Made by a program: the position numbers and the translations under genes. A stretch of 64,000 nucleotides of DNA from Epithemia pelagica (Eukaryota; Bacillariophyta; Bacillariophyceae; Surirellales; Surirellaceae), in contig OX337232.1 in assembly GCA_946965045.2 (NCBI GenBank), forward strand, positions 3,100,001 to 3,164,000, given 5' to 3'. Below the pieces are notes generated by a model that saw only the letters and a list, made by a program, of their open reading frames with translations, was not told where the DNA came from and did no database searches. Positions 10,210-20,484 of the stretch are shown piece after piece (position 1 is the stretch's first letter; each line of letters opens with the position of its first letter).

Positions 10210-11099
10210 CACCATCAAGTTCACGGATGACTAGATTGCTTCGTCTCACACAAGAACGAAACAACATTGACAAAGTTGACACCGTCAGACTCAACAAGGT
10301 AATACGACCATCTTTAGGGATGGATTAAAGATCTCATCTGCATGAGGGTCGACTGTTAGCCTCCCCTTGTCCAGGCCTTTTTGCTTGGAGTTCGGTATTG
10401 GTTCGGTTGGTTTGCTATTCACTTGCCCGAGCGATGAGCCTCTTCACTTTTTCTATGCGAAAACTGCATGAAGATGTCCAAGGGGCTTATATCCTAATCC
10501 CCCTGGATTCTGATAGGACTTTCAATACAGATTCTTACTGGTCCAAATTGCTCCAAAGTCTATTATTACTAGGTAGGTTCGAGTATGCCCTTCAATGTCT
10601 ATGTCATCCACACTCCACACTATTATACCTACACCGTCTATCGAATATAATGCCAAAAATGCCAATGCCTTTTTCCCTGGATCTATTGGGCTTGCCCATC
10701 CGAACTCTTTCTGTGTCGTGACTGGAACGACAACAAAAGCGCATCATGTAAAACTGAAAAACTAGGTAGACATTTCCGGAGATGAGAGAATCGGATGCTC
10801 TTCTTTCTATCTACAATACCTCATAACTCAACTCACTGGAACCTATTAGAGTGGCGTAAGTCATGACGTGTACCTTTCACTTTTTGTTGACGTGGCGAGA
10901 TCAACGAGACACAAAAGCCTTTGTCGTTGTCCTATGCCCGATGCCGTCTATTCATATCTCAACATGGAAGGGACCCGAAAAAGATGCTCCGATGAGAGCC
11001 GAGAGATTATCATCATTGGAAAAAGTTTCCCACGTTTTCAAAACTTTTGCATCCTGTCAAATTGGAGGCACCCGAGTCTAAAAATCAACAGTAAGAAAA

Positions 11100-11625
11100 A
11101 TGGCGCTTGTGGTAAAGTCATGGGGAGAAATCCAAAACATTCCCAACTATGAAGAAGTAGCTGGTGTCCTTTTGTTTCGAAAGTAAGTCAGTCTTTGCCT
11201 CGTGTCCAATGATGCAGTGTCCGATGTCCAGTTTCTAACTGCAACCTTTGTCTTTTAGAATTTTTGAGGTCGAACCGGGAGCTCAAGCATTGTTTGAGTT
11301 TGGCAACGGACATGCCCTTGGTGAAGAAGAACTCTACAAAGATCCAAGCTTTCTTTCTCATGCGAGAACAGTGATTCGAATGGTCAGCACGGCCATTGGC
11401 CTCTTGGAAAAAGGGGACATGGATTCTCTGATTGGGGCACTCAGGGACTTGGGAGCACGGCACGCGTCTTACAATGTGTCGCAAGAGCACTATCCAGTCG
11501 TTGGGGAAGCTCTGATAAAAACATTGGATGCAGCACTCGGGGAAGCCTTCACATCAGATGTAAGAGATGAATGGCTCAAAGTTGCCGATGTAATATTTAC
11601 CACAATGGCAACCACATGGGGCTAG
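11100..11625 (+). CDS. Single-domain globin, neuroglobin-like (two exons)
   Basis: A heme-binding globin of 149 aa from exons 11100-11182 and 11259-11625, joined by a 76-nt GT-AG intron (gtaagt...ttttag) that interrupts one codon after its second base. An in-frame TAA lies just upstream of the ATG, so the start is well supported. The fold is readable. Helices A-B are MALVVKSWGEI and AGVLLFRKIFE. The E helix has FLSHARTVIRMV (candidate distal region), and GARHASYNV has the F8 proximal His. The H-helix region follows after ALGEAFTSDVRDEW. The spacing matches neuroglobin and flavohemoglobin globin domains, but there is no reductase domain. Likely roles are NO dioxygenation or O2 sensing. No targeting peptide is seen, so it is probably cytosolic. 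Confidence 0.9.
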
Positions 11626-12208
11626 AACTACTATCGTGCACATCGCTGAGAATTGGATTGCTCCATGCTGACAATATCCGAGGCGGATGGGAAATCAGTA
11701 ATGGACTGACACGGCTGTACGGGCTTACGGCCGACGCGTGTTGCGAAAGAATGTATCATATTTGTTGCTACCAGGTCTTGTTGAATAAACACAAGCCGAA
11801 GAACAAACAACGCCTATGCTGTCGAGCTCATCGATCCAATATGCGAAAGAGCTGCAATGCCTATATATACAGTAGTGTTCATTACGATTGTCTAATCCAT
11901 TCCATCAGTTCGAAGTTTACAAAAAGTTGAGCAGAGCTATGCTCTTGTGCTTGGTCTTTGACGATCAGTGGCGTCACTGAGCCCTATCTCCCCTAGCAAG
12001 GTCGGTAGGGGAGTCTTGAGTCTTTCCAAATCGTGCAAGGTGGCCATAATCCCCCATTCCCAATCAGAAATCCATGATTGGCGGTGGAATTACAAAACCG
12101 TGAATCCCCCAAAAGTTCTCCCATCATCCATTAGCCCTAATTTATAAAACAAACTTAGGGATATCGGAAAAAATTACCGGACAGAAGTCCTAGAAATCTT
12201 GATGATCA
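11626..12208. other. Intergenic
   Basis: Between the globin stop and the left inverted repeat. Short frames only, none conserved. Confidence 0.4.
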
Positions 12209-12401
12209 GGGACACCCGGAAAATCTTCACACGCGACCAATCAAACAGAATTGTAGAAATTTCATATTACAGTACAATGATCTTAAGTATTCTTGAGAAA
12301 ATCTAACGGACGCGCATGCATGGATGGGAAGTAATCTACTTAAGGATTTTGCACGCACGCACAGCACTATGAAAATTCACATCTCATGTGAAGAAAAAAT
12401 T

Positions 12402-12447
12402 TCTTCACATCGTCTTCACATCGTTTTCACATCTTCTTCACATCATG
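12402..12447 (+). repeat. CTTCACATCGT-type tandem array, left copy
   Basis: Four near-identical units of about 11 bp. The right copy is at 15107-15180, and both sit just inside the inverted repeat ends. Confidence 0.8.
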
Positions 12448-12708
12448 TTCGAATGACCTCTTCTTGTGAAACAAGAAGCATAATCAATTGATGTTACTTC
12501 GTTTAGGCGCAACTGCCCAACAGACACCCATGCAACAAAAGCAACAAGGACAAAAGGTATCTCGAGAAAGAACCAAGAGCAGCAGAAGATGTCAGAAGAA
12601 GGATGATCATGGGAGTCCCTTTCGTTGCTAGGCAACGACGATAACGGAAACTCAGACCATGACAGAGAGGATACAGATGGAGGACAGCATGGAGGCAGAT
12701 TGCAGGTG

Positions 12709-13059
12709 ATGCATCGGGCTCACTCGGACCCATTTCCATCCTTGCACCTCAATGGCGGAAAACTGGAAAGAACACAAGGCCACGGTGGTTCGTCCGTGCT
12801 TTTTCAAACTGCCAATTTTGCCATTCTGGACGAAATCAACTTTTGGCAAGACAATGATCAATGGTCCGACTTGGAGGAGGACAATGACGAGAAATCTCAA
12901 CCAGAGGAGTACCAAGACGAAGAAGAAGAAGCCAAAGAGGAGGATGAAGCGAGTTTTGGTATGGATTGGTCTCCGCAAGCGAGACATCCCAACGAACTTT
13001 GCATAGCCAGGAAACAGATTGAGATTGCTAGCAGCAACTCATACACCAACGAGACCTGA
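12709..13059 (+). CDS. Hypothetical acidic protein or 5' half of a split gene
   Basis: From the first in-frame ATG this gives 116 codons. The frame is open from 12607, so an unseen upstream exon is possible. The protein has a strongly acidic tract (EEYQDEEEEAKEEDEASF) followed by WSPQARHPNELC. It ends at a TGA (13057-13059) that is followed, in the same frame and after four codons, by the ATG of the next reading frame. The two may therefore be one gene interrupted by a stop. No family is recognised. Confidence 0.45.
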   Translation: MHRAHSDPFPSLHLNGGKLERTQGHGGSSVLFQTANFAILDEINFWQDNDQWSDLEEDNDEKSQPEEYQDEEEEAKEEDEASFGMDWSPQARHPNELCIARKQIEIASSNSYTNET

Positions 13060-13074
13060 TCCTCCAATGACGAG

Positions 13075-14286
13075 ATGCCGTTGGACGAAAATAGTCCCTG
13101 TCAAAGTCGTGAAGCATCTAATTTCACCCTCCATCACATTATCGAGAAAGCTCCCTCTTCCCCCTTCGTGTCTACCAAAGACAAGACATTGAAAAATCCG
13201 GAGTCAAGGCATGGGAAACATGACTGGATAGCGTTTTCCTTGAGTGTTTTGTTGTTGATTGCACTTTCGTTGACATGGCAAACGTTGTGCATGGTCTATT
13301 CACCCTCCTCTTCGCTCACGGATGATTCAACAGCATCTCGTCCAGATTCCTTGGCTATGAACCAACCCAAACCCTTCAATAACACTACAGAATCATCAGA
13401 TACAGAATTGACCTCGGCTTTGCCAACAATGATGAATGAGGGGAGCAACACAGAATCCTCTCAACCCCATGTGTTTACCAGCGTTCTCCCTGACATATTC
13501 CATTCTGAATCAAGAAGACCCAGATTGCAGCTTACAAGGGAAAAGTCTCAGGGTACCTCAACGTCATGGAACAGCTCATCATCACTGTTGCAGCGGTTGA
13601 GGACACCCGCAAGAACTCATCAATACTGGGACAACAGCATCGCACAAAACAAAAGTACTCCAAGACGAAACGTCAAGTCCGCTTTCGTAGACCGTGGGAA
13701 CTATCCTGTGCCTGATGAGTTGGATGATACAGAACCGGACTCAAATTCTTGTTCCAGTCTCTTTTTGTCTTCCAGCCGAAACATTATTGCAAACAGTTCC
13801 ATCGGTCTTGCGACTCGACTTGCGTTTGTGACCTTATCCATGAGACCACGGAGAGAGTCTCGTGCCTTTTTATTGGCGGATGAATGGTTGGGGCAGTGTG
13901 GCCATGGCGATCGAATGGGAGGTACGTATGGACGCTCGTTTGGAGTTCGACCAGTCACCTCCTGTACAAGGATGGTAAACATTCGAGAGCAAGAGAAACC
14001 TGTGAATCTCCCGACGGATTCAGAATGGACTCGGATGTCGAAGGATGTGGACGCATCCCTGCAATTCGTCAATCAGTTTTGGAATCCGGAGGCACTGGAA
14101 CGTGGTAGCTGGTTTATGGACGAGGAGGGAGAAGAGTTGCGTCCTGAGGACAATATTGTCAAAACATTTTGTCGAATGGTCGGGAAGAAATGGCCTCGTG
14201 TCAGTCTCTTTACGAGACATGACAAGAGAGTCCACAACACGCTAGGGACCACAACGGATTCCATTTTACAATTGATGGACGAATGA
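13075..14286 (+). CDS. Hypothetical single-pass membrane protein
   Basis: A 403-aa protein with one clear transmembrane helix near residues 60-76 (FSLSVLLLIALSLTW), a short N-terminal side and a long Ser/Thr/Asn-rich stem. The more ordered C-terminal third contains RLAFVTLSMRP, LADEWLGQCGHGDRMGG and TRHDKRVHNTLG. This layout fits a type II membrane or secretory-pathway protein, but no catalytic family is recognised. It is in the same frame as the acidic reading frame ending at 13059. It may begin at its own ATG or be the 3' part of a longer gene broken by TGA. Confidence 0.55.
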   Translation: MPLDENSPCQSREASNFTLHHIIEKAPSSPFVSTKDKTLKNPESRHGKHDWIAFSLSVLLLIALSLTWQTLCMVYSPSSSLTDDSTASRPDSLAMNQPKPFNNTTESSDTELTSALPTMMNEGSNTESSQPHVFTSVLPDIFHSESRRPRLQLTREKSQGTSTSWNSSSSLLQRLRTPARTHQYWDNSIAQNKSTPRRNVKSAFVDRGNYPVPDELDDTEPDSNSCSSLFLSSSRNIIANSSIGLATRLAFVTLSMRPRRESRAFLLADEWLGQCGHGDRMGGTYGRSFGVRPVTSCTRMVNIREQEKPVNLPTDSEWTRMSKDVDASLQFVNQFWNPEALERGSWFMDEEGEELRPEDNIVKTFCRMVGKKWPRVSLFTRHDKRVHNTLGTTTDSILQLMDE

Positions 14287-14568
14287 TTGACTTGCTTCAG
14301 ATCTCTTTGCACGGAAACCAGGATACTGTGGAACTTTGAGACACTTTTGAGGGGAATGTTTGCTTAAAAGGAAACAGCAAAGTATGCTCATACTCCTTCT
14401 TATACCTGATAGGATTAACTCTGGAGACAAAGCTCTGTTATTGATTCATCATACATCGTCGATTGGGGCAACACTACGGTTCAAGACTTCCCATGAACTT
14501 AGTTGGGCATGTATCTGGTAGCAAACATGTACAGCTTCTAATAAGCTTGGCGGAGGTTATTCATCTAT

Positions 14569-15046
14569 TTATACAAATGCGAGACCGATCCATACGGTTC
14601 CAATGACCATGGCGAGTACTGAAGAGCAAAGACTAAACTTTTGTGGAATATCGGGGCGTTGAAAGAATTGACCCGCCTTTCGGGTGCCTTCACCCACCAA
14701 AGTGGTGACAATGGCCATGGCCGCAATGGTTCCAGCGGCATAGGCCAACAAAAAGGCCAAATTTCCACTCCACGTGGCCACGGCCAAGGAGGGAGCCAGT
14801 GATGGTGCTCCGTCCCAGGAGAATCCATGCAACAAGCCGTTAAAGATCACGGCTCCTTTGGTACCACTCTTGGCACCAACATCGGTCGCCGCCGCCGACA
14901 AGGATTGTGGCATGACCCCACTAATTTCCTCCTCCCATTCACGGGCTTCCCGAATTCACAAGATGCCAATCACAATGAGCGACAATCCCAAGGCAATTTC
15001 TGTTGAGGTCCCAGTTCCGGAGGATCAGGAAAACCAGCAGAACTAG
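14569..15046 (-). pseudogene. Decayed UreH/NicO-like (nickel-cobalt type) membrane transporter fragment
   Basis: The intact stretch 14569-14913 encodes 114 aa with GLLHGFSWDGAPSLAP, then hydrophobic helices (FLLAYAAGTIAAMAIVTTL and VLAMVIGTVWIGLAFV). The LLHGF-x(n)-P pattern resembles the C-terminal half of UreH/NicO-family metal transporters. The same frame continues upstream as GLSLIVIGIL, then an in-frame TGA, then REAREWEEE, so a membrane helix and the following loop are split by a stop. A second TGA follows further upstream, and no N-terminal half is present. It is a truncated relic within the inverted-repeat island. The family assignment is tentative. Confidence 0.55.
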
Positions 15047-15106
15047 TAACTACTTTGTTTAGTCCTTCATTCTCCCATTTTTCTTTTAGACTCTCATTTT
15101 TGTAGT

Positions 15107-15300
15107 TTTCACATCGTCTTCACATTTTCACATCTCCTTCACATCTTCTTCGCATCTTCTTCACATCGTTGATGTGAATTTTCACATATTCATGTGAATT
15201 TTCATATGAAGTGAGAATATTCCTATCGCCACTTTTTTCTTCACATGACAGATGCGAAATTTCACATCGTCATGTGAAATTTCACATGATGTTTCCTTTA
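15107..15300. repeat. CTTCACATC array and nearby palindromic TTCACATG/CATGTGAA repeats
   Basis: Tandem CTTCACATC units (15107-15180) are followed by short inverted repeats alternating ATGTGAATTTTCACAT and related forms (15170-15290). They could form hairpins. This is the right-hand counterpart of the array at 12402-12447. Confidence 0.75.
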
Positions 15301-15460
15301 AGTAAATGCGCACGCCGTCCTGGTTGAACTCATTAGGTTACTTATATAAAAGAGAAGACATGCGTGATAACACATAGAATACTTAGATGGGGGCTACAGT
15401 ACTATGCGAACTTCTGAAATGTCAACCTACAGTCCTCTGCGAAGATTTTCCGGGTGTCCC

Positions 15461-17521
15461 AGTACCTAACCTAGCGCCACAGCACAGGATCGCTGTACCA
15501 TAGCCTACGAGCACAAGAAGTGACCAGTTTTACTCAATTGTTTGGTGGACACTAGTCCGGGTCATGATAGCGCTGTATGTAGCAGAAAGGAATTTCCCAA
15601 ACCCTCGCATCACGCTTCACTGGACATACCCATGAGGGAGTACGTGTCATAGGACGAGAAACCGCAACGACAAGGACCCACAGGTGCTTTTGCACAAGCC
15701 TTCGCTTACATCAAGATGCTAGTACAGAGGAGAGTTCAATGAGGAGATGCTGGCCATCAAGTGGAAGAGAGAGGGCATGGTTACCGCTGGCATTACGATT
15801 CATGAGGCATAGGAGAACCACGACAATGACATGCGGACAGCCGCAGAAAAGGAACCACCAAGACAATTGAATGGATCCCAATGGATTACCATCATGGATG
15901 TTGGTCGATGGAAGCTTCTTCTTTAAGCAAAAACATCAACTCCCCATACGAGACAATGGCAGCGACAATGACAACGAGCGCAACAATCAACTCCACCGAA
16001 CGTACAAGACTATGTCCAAAACAACAATCAACTGCAGCAACAATGAGAAAAAGAGATGAGGCTGGTATGCAATGTGCCCTTGGCTCTTCAGGCTTGTTTC
16101 CCCAGCTTTCCTACCAGAGCCAAAACAACAACCTGATGAAGATGAAAACAACAATCAACTACATGGATGAGGCAGAAACACTCCAGAGAACCAATGCAAC
16201 AATCAACAACTCCTTGTCCAAACGCAACAATCCAATAATTGATTGATGCCAAAGAGGAGCAGCAACACAACTACAAAAGACGACCAGACAAGACAACAAA
16301 ACAAAACCTATGATAACCTATGATGCCTGCTGCCACTGTTGACAGCACTACTGCTCTCGCCAAGACGACAAACACAGTTGGACACTCAGAGCCCCGGTGT
16401 CGTCCCTAATAATGAGATGACGAAGACCAGGGAAGCACCCTTGTCTCAAGGCGACGAGGTCTTCGTTTTTCATTCTTCATGCCAAGACACAAGAGGCAAG
16501 AGCAGCACGCAGCACAACCTCTCGTCTCTGCCCTCTCCACATTACGGGAATAAGACTAAGATTCCTTCTTTCCTTTTCTACTTATACCTAGTACTACACC
16601 CTACATACGTGGCTTATGTACTACGGTGGACGCGCTGTCCTATAAACTTTTGGGATGATACATCATGCGCGAAGTGGGGTGAGGACACAAGACCAAAGAC
16701 CACGACCTGGACGTGACTACTCCTTCCTGGCACGACTGGAGTATAGTCGCGCAGAGCAAACTACCCCTTGGAGAATACTGCCTGAGCCGATACGGACCCT
16801 AGATCAATACATGATGCTCCAAGGGCGGAAAGGCACATGGAATACTCCTATGATCTTGCTGTGGATCGACCTACGATAGGTAGGCATTCCTGTGTGGTTC
16901 TGGATCTGATCAGAACACCACATGTGCCCCAAACAAGACAAGGAATTGTATACTAGTGTGGCTTCCCCCCTGGCCACGATAGGAGGGTTGAAGTACTCGC
17001 CTACTAGAAGACAGGCTGGCACTTTTATCCATCGTGTAGTATGTCTCGCTGAGAACTCCCCAATGATTGCGGAGACGCATAACATTTGGAGGTTTTCGTT
17101 GCGTATGAGCTTAGGAGTAGCATACGCCAAGACTTCGTTGGAAACTACCATTTGCGCTGAATCTACCCAGTCCCGGGACACAAATAGATAAAGTACATAT
17201 GTTTCACTAATCTTTACAGCTTCATTCTAGCCGCCGTTGCCCTGAGCTGTTGGCAAGGTGTCTCTCGTATTTTTCTAAGTCGTTTGTTCTGTTTTCTCTA
17301 AAAGTAGCATGTGTTCGTTGGAACAGAAAAGAAAAGATCTTTGTTGATCCCTCACTGTTGTAAATTTTTGGGAAGACCGCGTTGCAGAAACAACGGACGG
17401 GTTGAGTGTTAGCCAACGCACTATCCATGACATCTTCAGCCATGATATTCATCAAGACTCCCCCAATAGCTATGATTATGGCTTGCTCAAGTCTTCACGG
17501 GACATCCTCTTAGGAAACCAT
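15461..17521. other. 2-kb region without a recognised gene
   Basis: Contains Asn/Thr-rich short frames (15881-16246) made of CAACAA-type repeats. A 125-codon frame on the minus strand (16804-17181) has no recognised domain. The mosaic of interrupted frames next to the inverted-repeat island suggests decayed mobile-element DNA, but no reverse transcriptase, integrase or transposase motif could be read. Confidence 0.35.
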
Positions 17522-19312
17522 TCACTGAACGAGAGTGCTTCCACTGTGGTTATTGTGAATGTCGTTCAAAGAATGAAGAGGGTCCAGTAACAAGGAGTCG
17601 TCATCCAATAGAGGGGGGAGAGAGTCATTGGATTCGGCCGGGGGGAGAGAATCATTGGATTTGGTAGCATGAACCAAAGACTCAGTTGCAGGAGCATGGG
17701 TGTCGTCTTCTTCTTGAGGACTGTCTTCTTTGGGACTGTCTTCCATGAGCGCCCCCAATCCACCCATATCACTTGAAGTACTTGACTCGCGATGAAAAAT
17801 GCCATGCTTTGGTCGGCCAAAGTCAACAACACGTTCCTCGGACTCTTGACGGGGAATGATATCTGTCACTGGAGACGCATGGTGCAAAGGTGATAGACCT
17901 GATTCCAAAAAGCCTTCGTTTTCAAACGGATTGACAAAGTCTTCGTTGCTCCATTCATCGTGCGCATCAATCTCTGGCAATGCTAGTGAGTGTTCACGGC
18001 CTCCTCCTTGAGTCAAATCCAACGGAGGAGGAAGACCGAACACAGGATGAATGCTCCTACCATTGCTTGGCGGAGTATCATCTGTAGGGACAACCGTGTG
18101 TCCGTTATACTCCAACCGTACGCGCTTGGTTGGAGGTTGCACAACAAAGTCAAACGGATCTTCGTCTTTGACAACCGCTACTGAAGTGCTGAGATGAGGA
18201 GAAAGCTCAACGTGGCTGGTGTGAAGACCGGCCACGGAATCCAAATGAAGAATCGCTTCGTCTTCCAAAGGCGATGCTTCAATCAACGGTCTCTTGATTC
18301 CTCGTGATCCAGCAGAGGTGACTGCGAATGGAGTGGACGTTATGGGCCCTGACGGTACACTTGCTGGTGTTGCAATGTGTGACAAAGGCCCCTTCCGAAT
18401 GGATTTTCGGCCAGACTTTGTCTTGGTAGGTTCTGTTTGGTGAGCAGCTCGAATCTGGGGTGCCCCTTCGCGAAGGGCTTGGCTGGTTTTGGCCATGATT
18501 CGCTCATCATCTATTTCGACCCACCATCCTCCAGTGACTCCTCCCGTTGTGTCCTTTTGCAAAAAACGGCCTGGTGGCTTTTGGTTGCGCACCAAGTCAA
18601 TAACTTCCTGTGCGACCCGTGACTTTTCTACTTTGGTAGGTGCAAGGTTGTATTCATTCTTTCGGACTCGAACCCACTCGCGAAACTGTACATTTCCCAT
18701 GTGGGCGTTGATACCTCCCCCTCTTCCACTCAATACGTCGTGCTCATGAGGTGTTCGGATTCTTGTGTAGACTCCTTGAATGGAGTTAGAATACATAGAG
18801 CCATTGTTCGATAAAAGCATCATTGTGTTGTTGTCGTTTGTTGTTGTTGTTGTTAATAAGTTGTTGTTGTGTTCAATTTTGTTATCTTCCTTTGCAGTTT
18901 CTTGCACTGCACGTCTGCGTTTTTTTGTGGACATGATGATTGCCATGACTTCGCTTTTTCTTAGCTGTTGTTGTTGCTCAACAAAAAGAAGTGATACGCT
19001 GTGCTGGTTCGATGAGAAAGACAATGTCAAGGTAGACTCAGAAATGACAGGTGGAGTGTCTTTGCTGACTGTCAGGTGGAGTGTCTTTGCTGACTGTTTG
19101 GAGACAGAGGGCAAGTTTTTAGGTGATTCGCGTTTTGTGGGCAAACCGTGTGATGAACTCCTTTTGACGCGGTGTCGTTTCTTGCCGTGTTTCTCCTGTG
19201 TACACTCCGCACCCGTTTGCGGGTGCTGATGATGATGGGTGGTACCATGTCTGCCTGCGCGTGGGGCTAGAGGTCGCGGTGAGGAACGTGGGGGAACGCG
19301 GTTTCGAACCAA
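17522..19312 (-). CDS. DUF6824-domain protein (putative diatom regulator)
   Basis: The DUF6824 domain spans about residues 190-284 counting from 19312. It starts HDVLSGRGGGINAHMGN, continues FREWVRVRKNEYN and VAQEVIDLVRNQKPPGRFL, and ends GGWWVEIDDERIMAKTSQALREG. This domain is abundant in diatoms. It is often suggested to be nuclear or DNA-related, but no function is established. The more likely start is the ATG at 18946 (474 aa), which begins MAIIMSTKKRRRA with a nuclear-localisation-like KKRRR. The 122 residues before it are compositionally biased. A second basic motif (PTKRVRLE) and acidic, Ser-rich C-terminal segments ending LPPLLDDDSLLLDPL would suit a transcriptional activator. That is inference. 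Confidence 0.85.
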   Translation of the reverse strand: MVRNRVPPRSSPRPLAPRAGRHGTTHHHQHPQTGAECTQEKHGKKRHRVKRSSSHGLPTKRESPKNLPSVSKQSAKTLHLTVSKDTPPVISESTLTLSFSSNQHSVSLLFVEQQQQLRKSEVMAIIMSTKKRRRAVQETAKEDNKIEHNNNLLTTTTTNDNNTMMLLSNNGSMYSNSIQGVYTRIRTPHEHDVLSGRGGGINAHMGNVQFREWVRVRKNEYNLAPTKVEKSRVAQEVIDLVRNQKPPGRFLQKDTTGGVTGGWWVEIDDERIMAKTSQALREGAPQIRAAHQTEPTKTKSGRKSIRKGPLSHIATPASVPSGPITSTPFAVTSAGSRGIKRPLIEASPLEDEAILHLDSVAGLHTSHVELSPHLSTSVAVVKDEDPFDFVVQPPTKRVRLEYNGHTVVPTDDTPPSNGRSIHPVFGLPPPLDLTQGGGREHSLALPEIDAHDEWSNEDFVNPFENEGFLESGLSPLHHASPVTDIIPRQESEERVVDFGRPKHGIFHRESSTSSDMGGLGALMEDSPKEDSPQEEDDTHAPATESLVHATKSNDSLPPAESNDSLPPLLDDDSLLLDPLHSLNDIHNNHSGSTLVQ

Positions 19313-20484
19313 CCAAATTGTACCTCTGACGTTTTCTGAGTTCGCCTTCGATTTTATGACCCTCCCAAGCAGCTTGTGGGAGTTTGCGGAGGTGCTTCTT
19401 TCTGCTTCGCGGAATTCTATCGAAGTGACTCTGACGATGCAATTTCAAGCATGACCAAAGTGTTCCGGAGGAACGGATCGCGGGAATGTATTTGCAGGAA
19501 CTAGATTTTGGAGCGATGGGGAATTCGATTACCTGTGTCTGAGTCCCTATCTTCGTCAGTCACGGTGTCGTTCCGGAGTACCGATGCCGAACCAGGTGAC
19601 GGAGCGGAATGCGAAGCTTACTGTGTCGAATCAATGACATTTTCTGACACGTGACACCCCAGCGCATAGCGTCTCGACTCAATAGGTCATTGACACACAT
19701 ATTCGCGGAGAACATGATAAGTCGTGTCTTGACCTGGAAGACAGATGCCAGTGCGTCAGAAGCCACTTCTCATTTCTGAGCGGGGCCCAGCAGATGGAAG
19801 ATGGAGAAAGAAGAGAGCCCAGTCATCCCAGAAGCGATGACGCAATCTCCTCCCTCTATCTCGCGTACGCCCCACCATCTGTCAAACCCGAATCGGAAGA
19901 TGAGAATGCGAATCGACTGGCTCACAGGAAACGAAGCTTCGCGCACGCACGCCAAACTTACAGATCATTGTACGGAAATCGCAAGCCATTCCAAACGTGA
20001 CGTCATCTCGTTGCGTCGCGCTTTGCCAGGACATGCGCCCCGAACTCGGAACAGGACCTCCATCCAACAAATGGGGTTTTTCTGGGAGAGCTACGGACTG
20101 TTTCTGAGACGAACAGGACAACGGATCATCTCCAAGGGAGCAATGCATCCAATCTACTTAGGAGTAGCTACTCCATTCCTATTGCATTGGTGGTTTCTTT
20201 CATGGGCGGAAGTTGATATCGAGCTAATAGGTTTTGATGAGGCTGGATTTCGAAGGTTCATGTCGTTCATCATTATTCTTTACAGTCTTCCGTTTCATAG
20301 ACCGCCAAGTCCATCCTCAGCTCTCTGGATCATTTGACATGAACACTTTCAACTCAAGCGAGTTTGTGACGTGCGCCTTTCGCAAACAGCAGGTCTTTCT
20401 CTCGGTAGTAGCATCTGATTGAAGCAACCCGTGGTTTCCCGGTCCATCCATTTGTTGCATCTTTCGTCGCTCTAGATAACTAGG
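19313..20484. other. Intergenic, no confident gene
   Basis: A 178-codon frame at 19801-20337 (+) contains a possible hydrophobic pair (PFLLHWWFL, FMSFIIILYSLPF), but its codon use and composition look random. It is not called. Confidence 0.4.

Larger units (their letters stand above)
8862..11099. other. Gene-poor region upstream of the globin
   Basis: About 2.2 kb with only short unconserved frames. The main structure is a duplicated ~115-bp block (9118-9388). A short CAGCACT tandem array lies at 10187-10209. An open frame at 9937-10140 (67 codons, ending YALQWIEFLYQADSNDMLLKR-like) may be a gene remnant but is not recognised. Confidence 0.45.
12209..15460. mobile_element. Putative island bounded by inverted repeats
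   Basis: An exact 20-bp sequence (starting GGGACACCCGG) at 12209-12228 is repeated inverted at 15441-15460. Inside each end there is related sequence (TAAGTATTCT, then TCATGTGAAGAAAAAA), followed by arrays of about 11-bp CTTCACATCGT units (12402-12447 and 15107-15180). The 3.25-kb interior carries a membrane-protein gene and a decayed transporter fragment. No transposase or clear target-site duplication is visible, so this is either a non-autonomous element with long terminal inverted repeats or two opposed copies of one dispersed repeat. Confidence 0.5.

Noticed and set aside
13057-13059. Selenocysteine at the in-frame TGA
   Set aside because: No neighbouring selenoprotein motif or recognisable SECIS was seen, and other broken genes here carry TAA or TAG.
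15461-17521. LTR retrotransposon
   Set aside because: No reverse transcriptase, integrase, RNase H or LTR pair could be read.
19801-20337. 178-codon hydrophobic-ended frame
   Set aside because: No family resemblance and composition typical of noncoding DNA.
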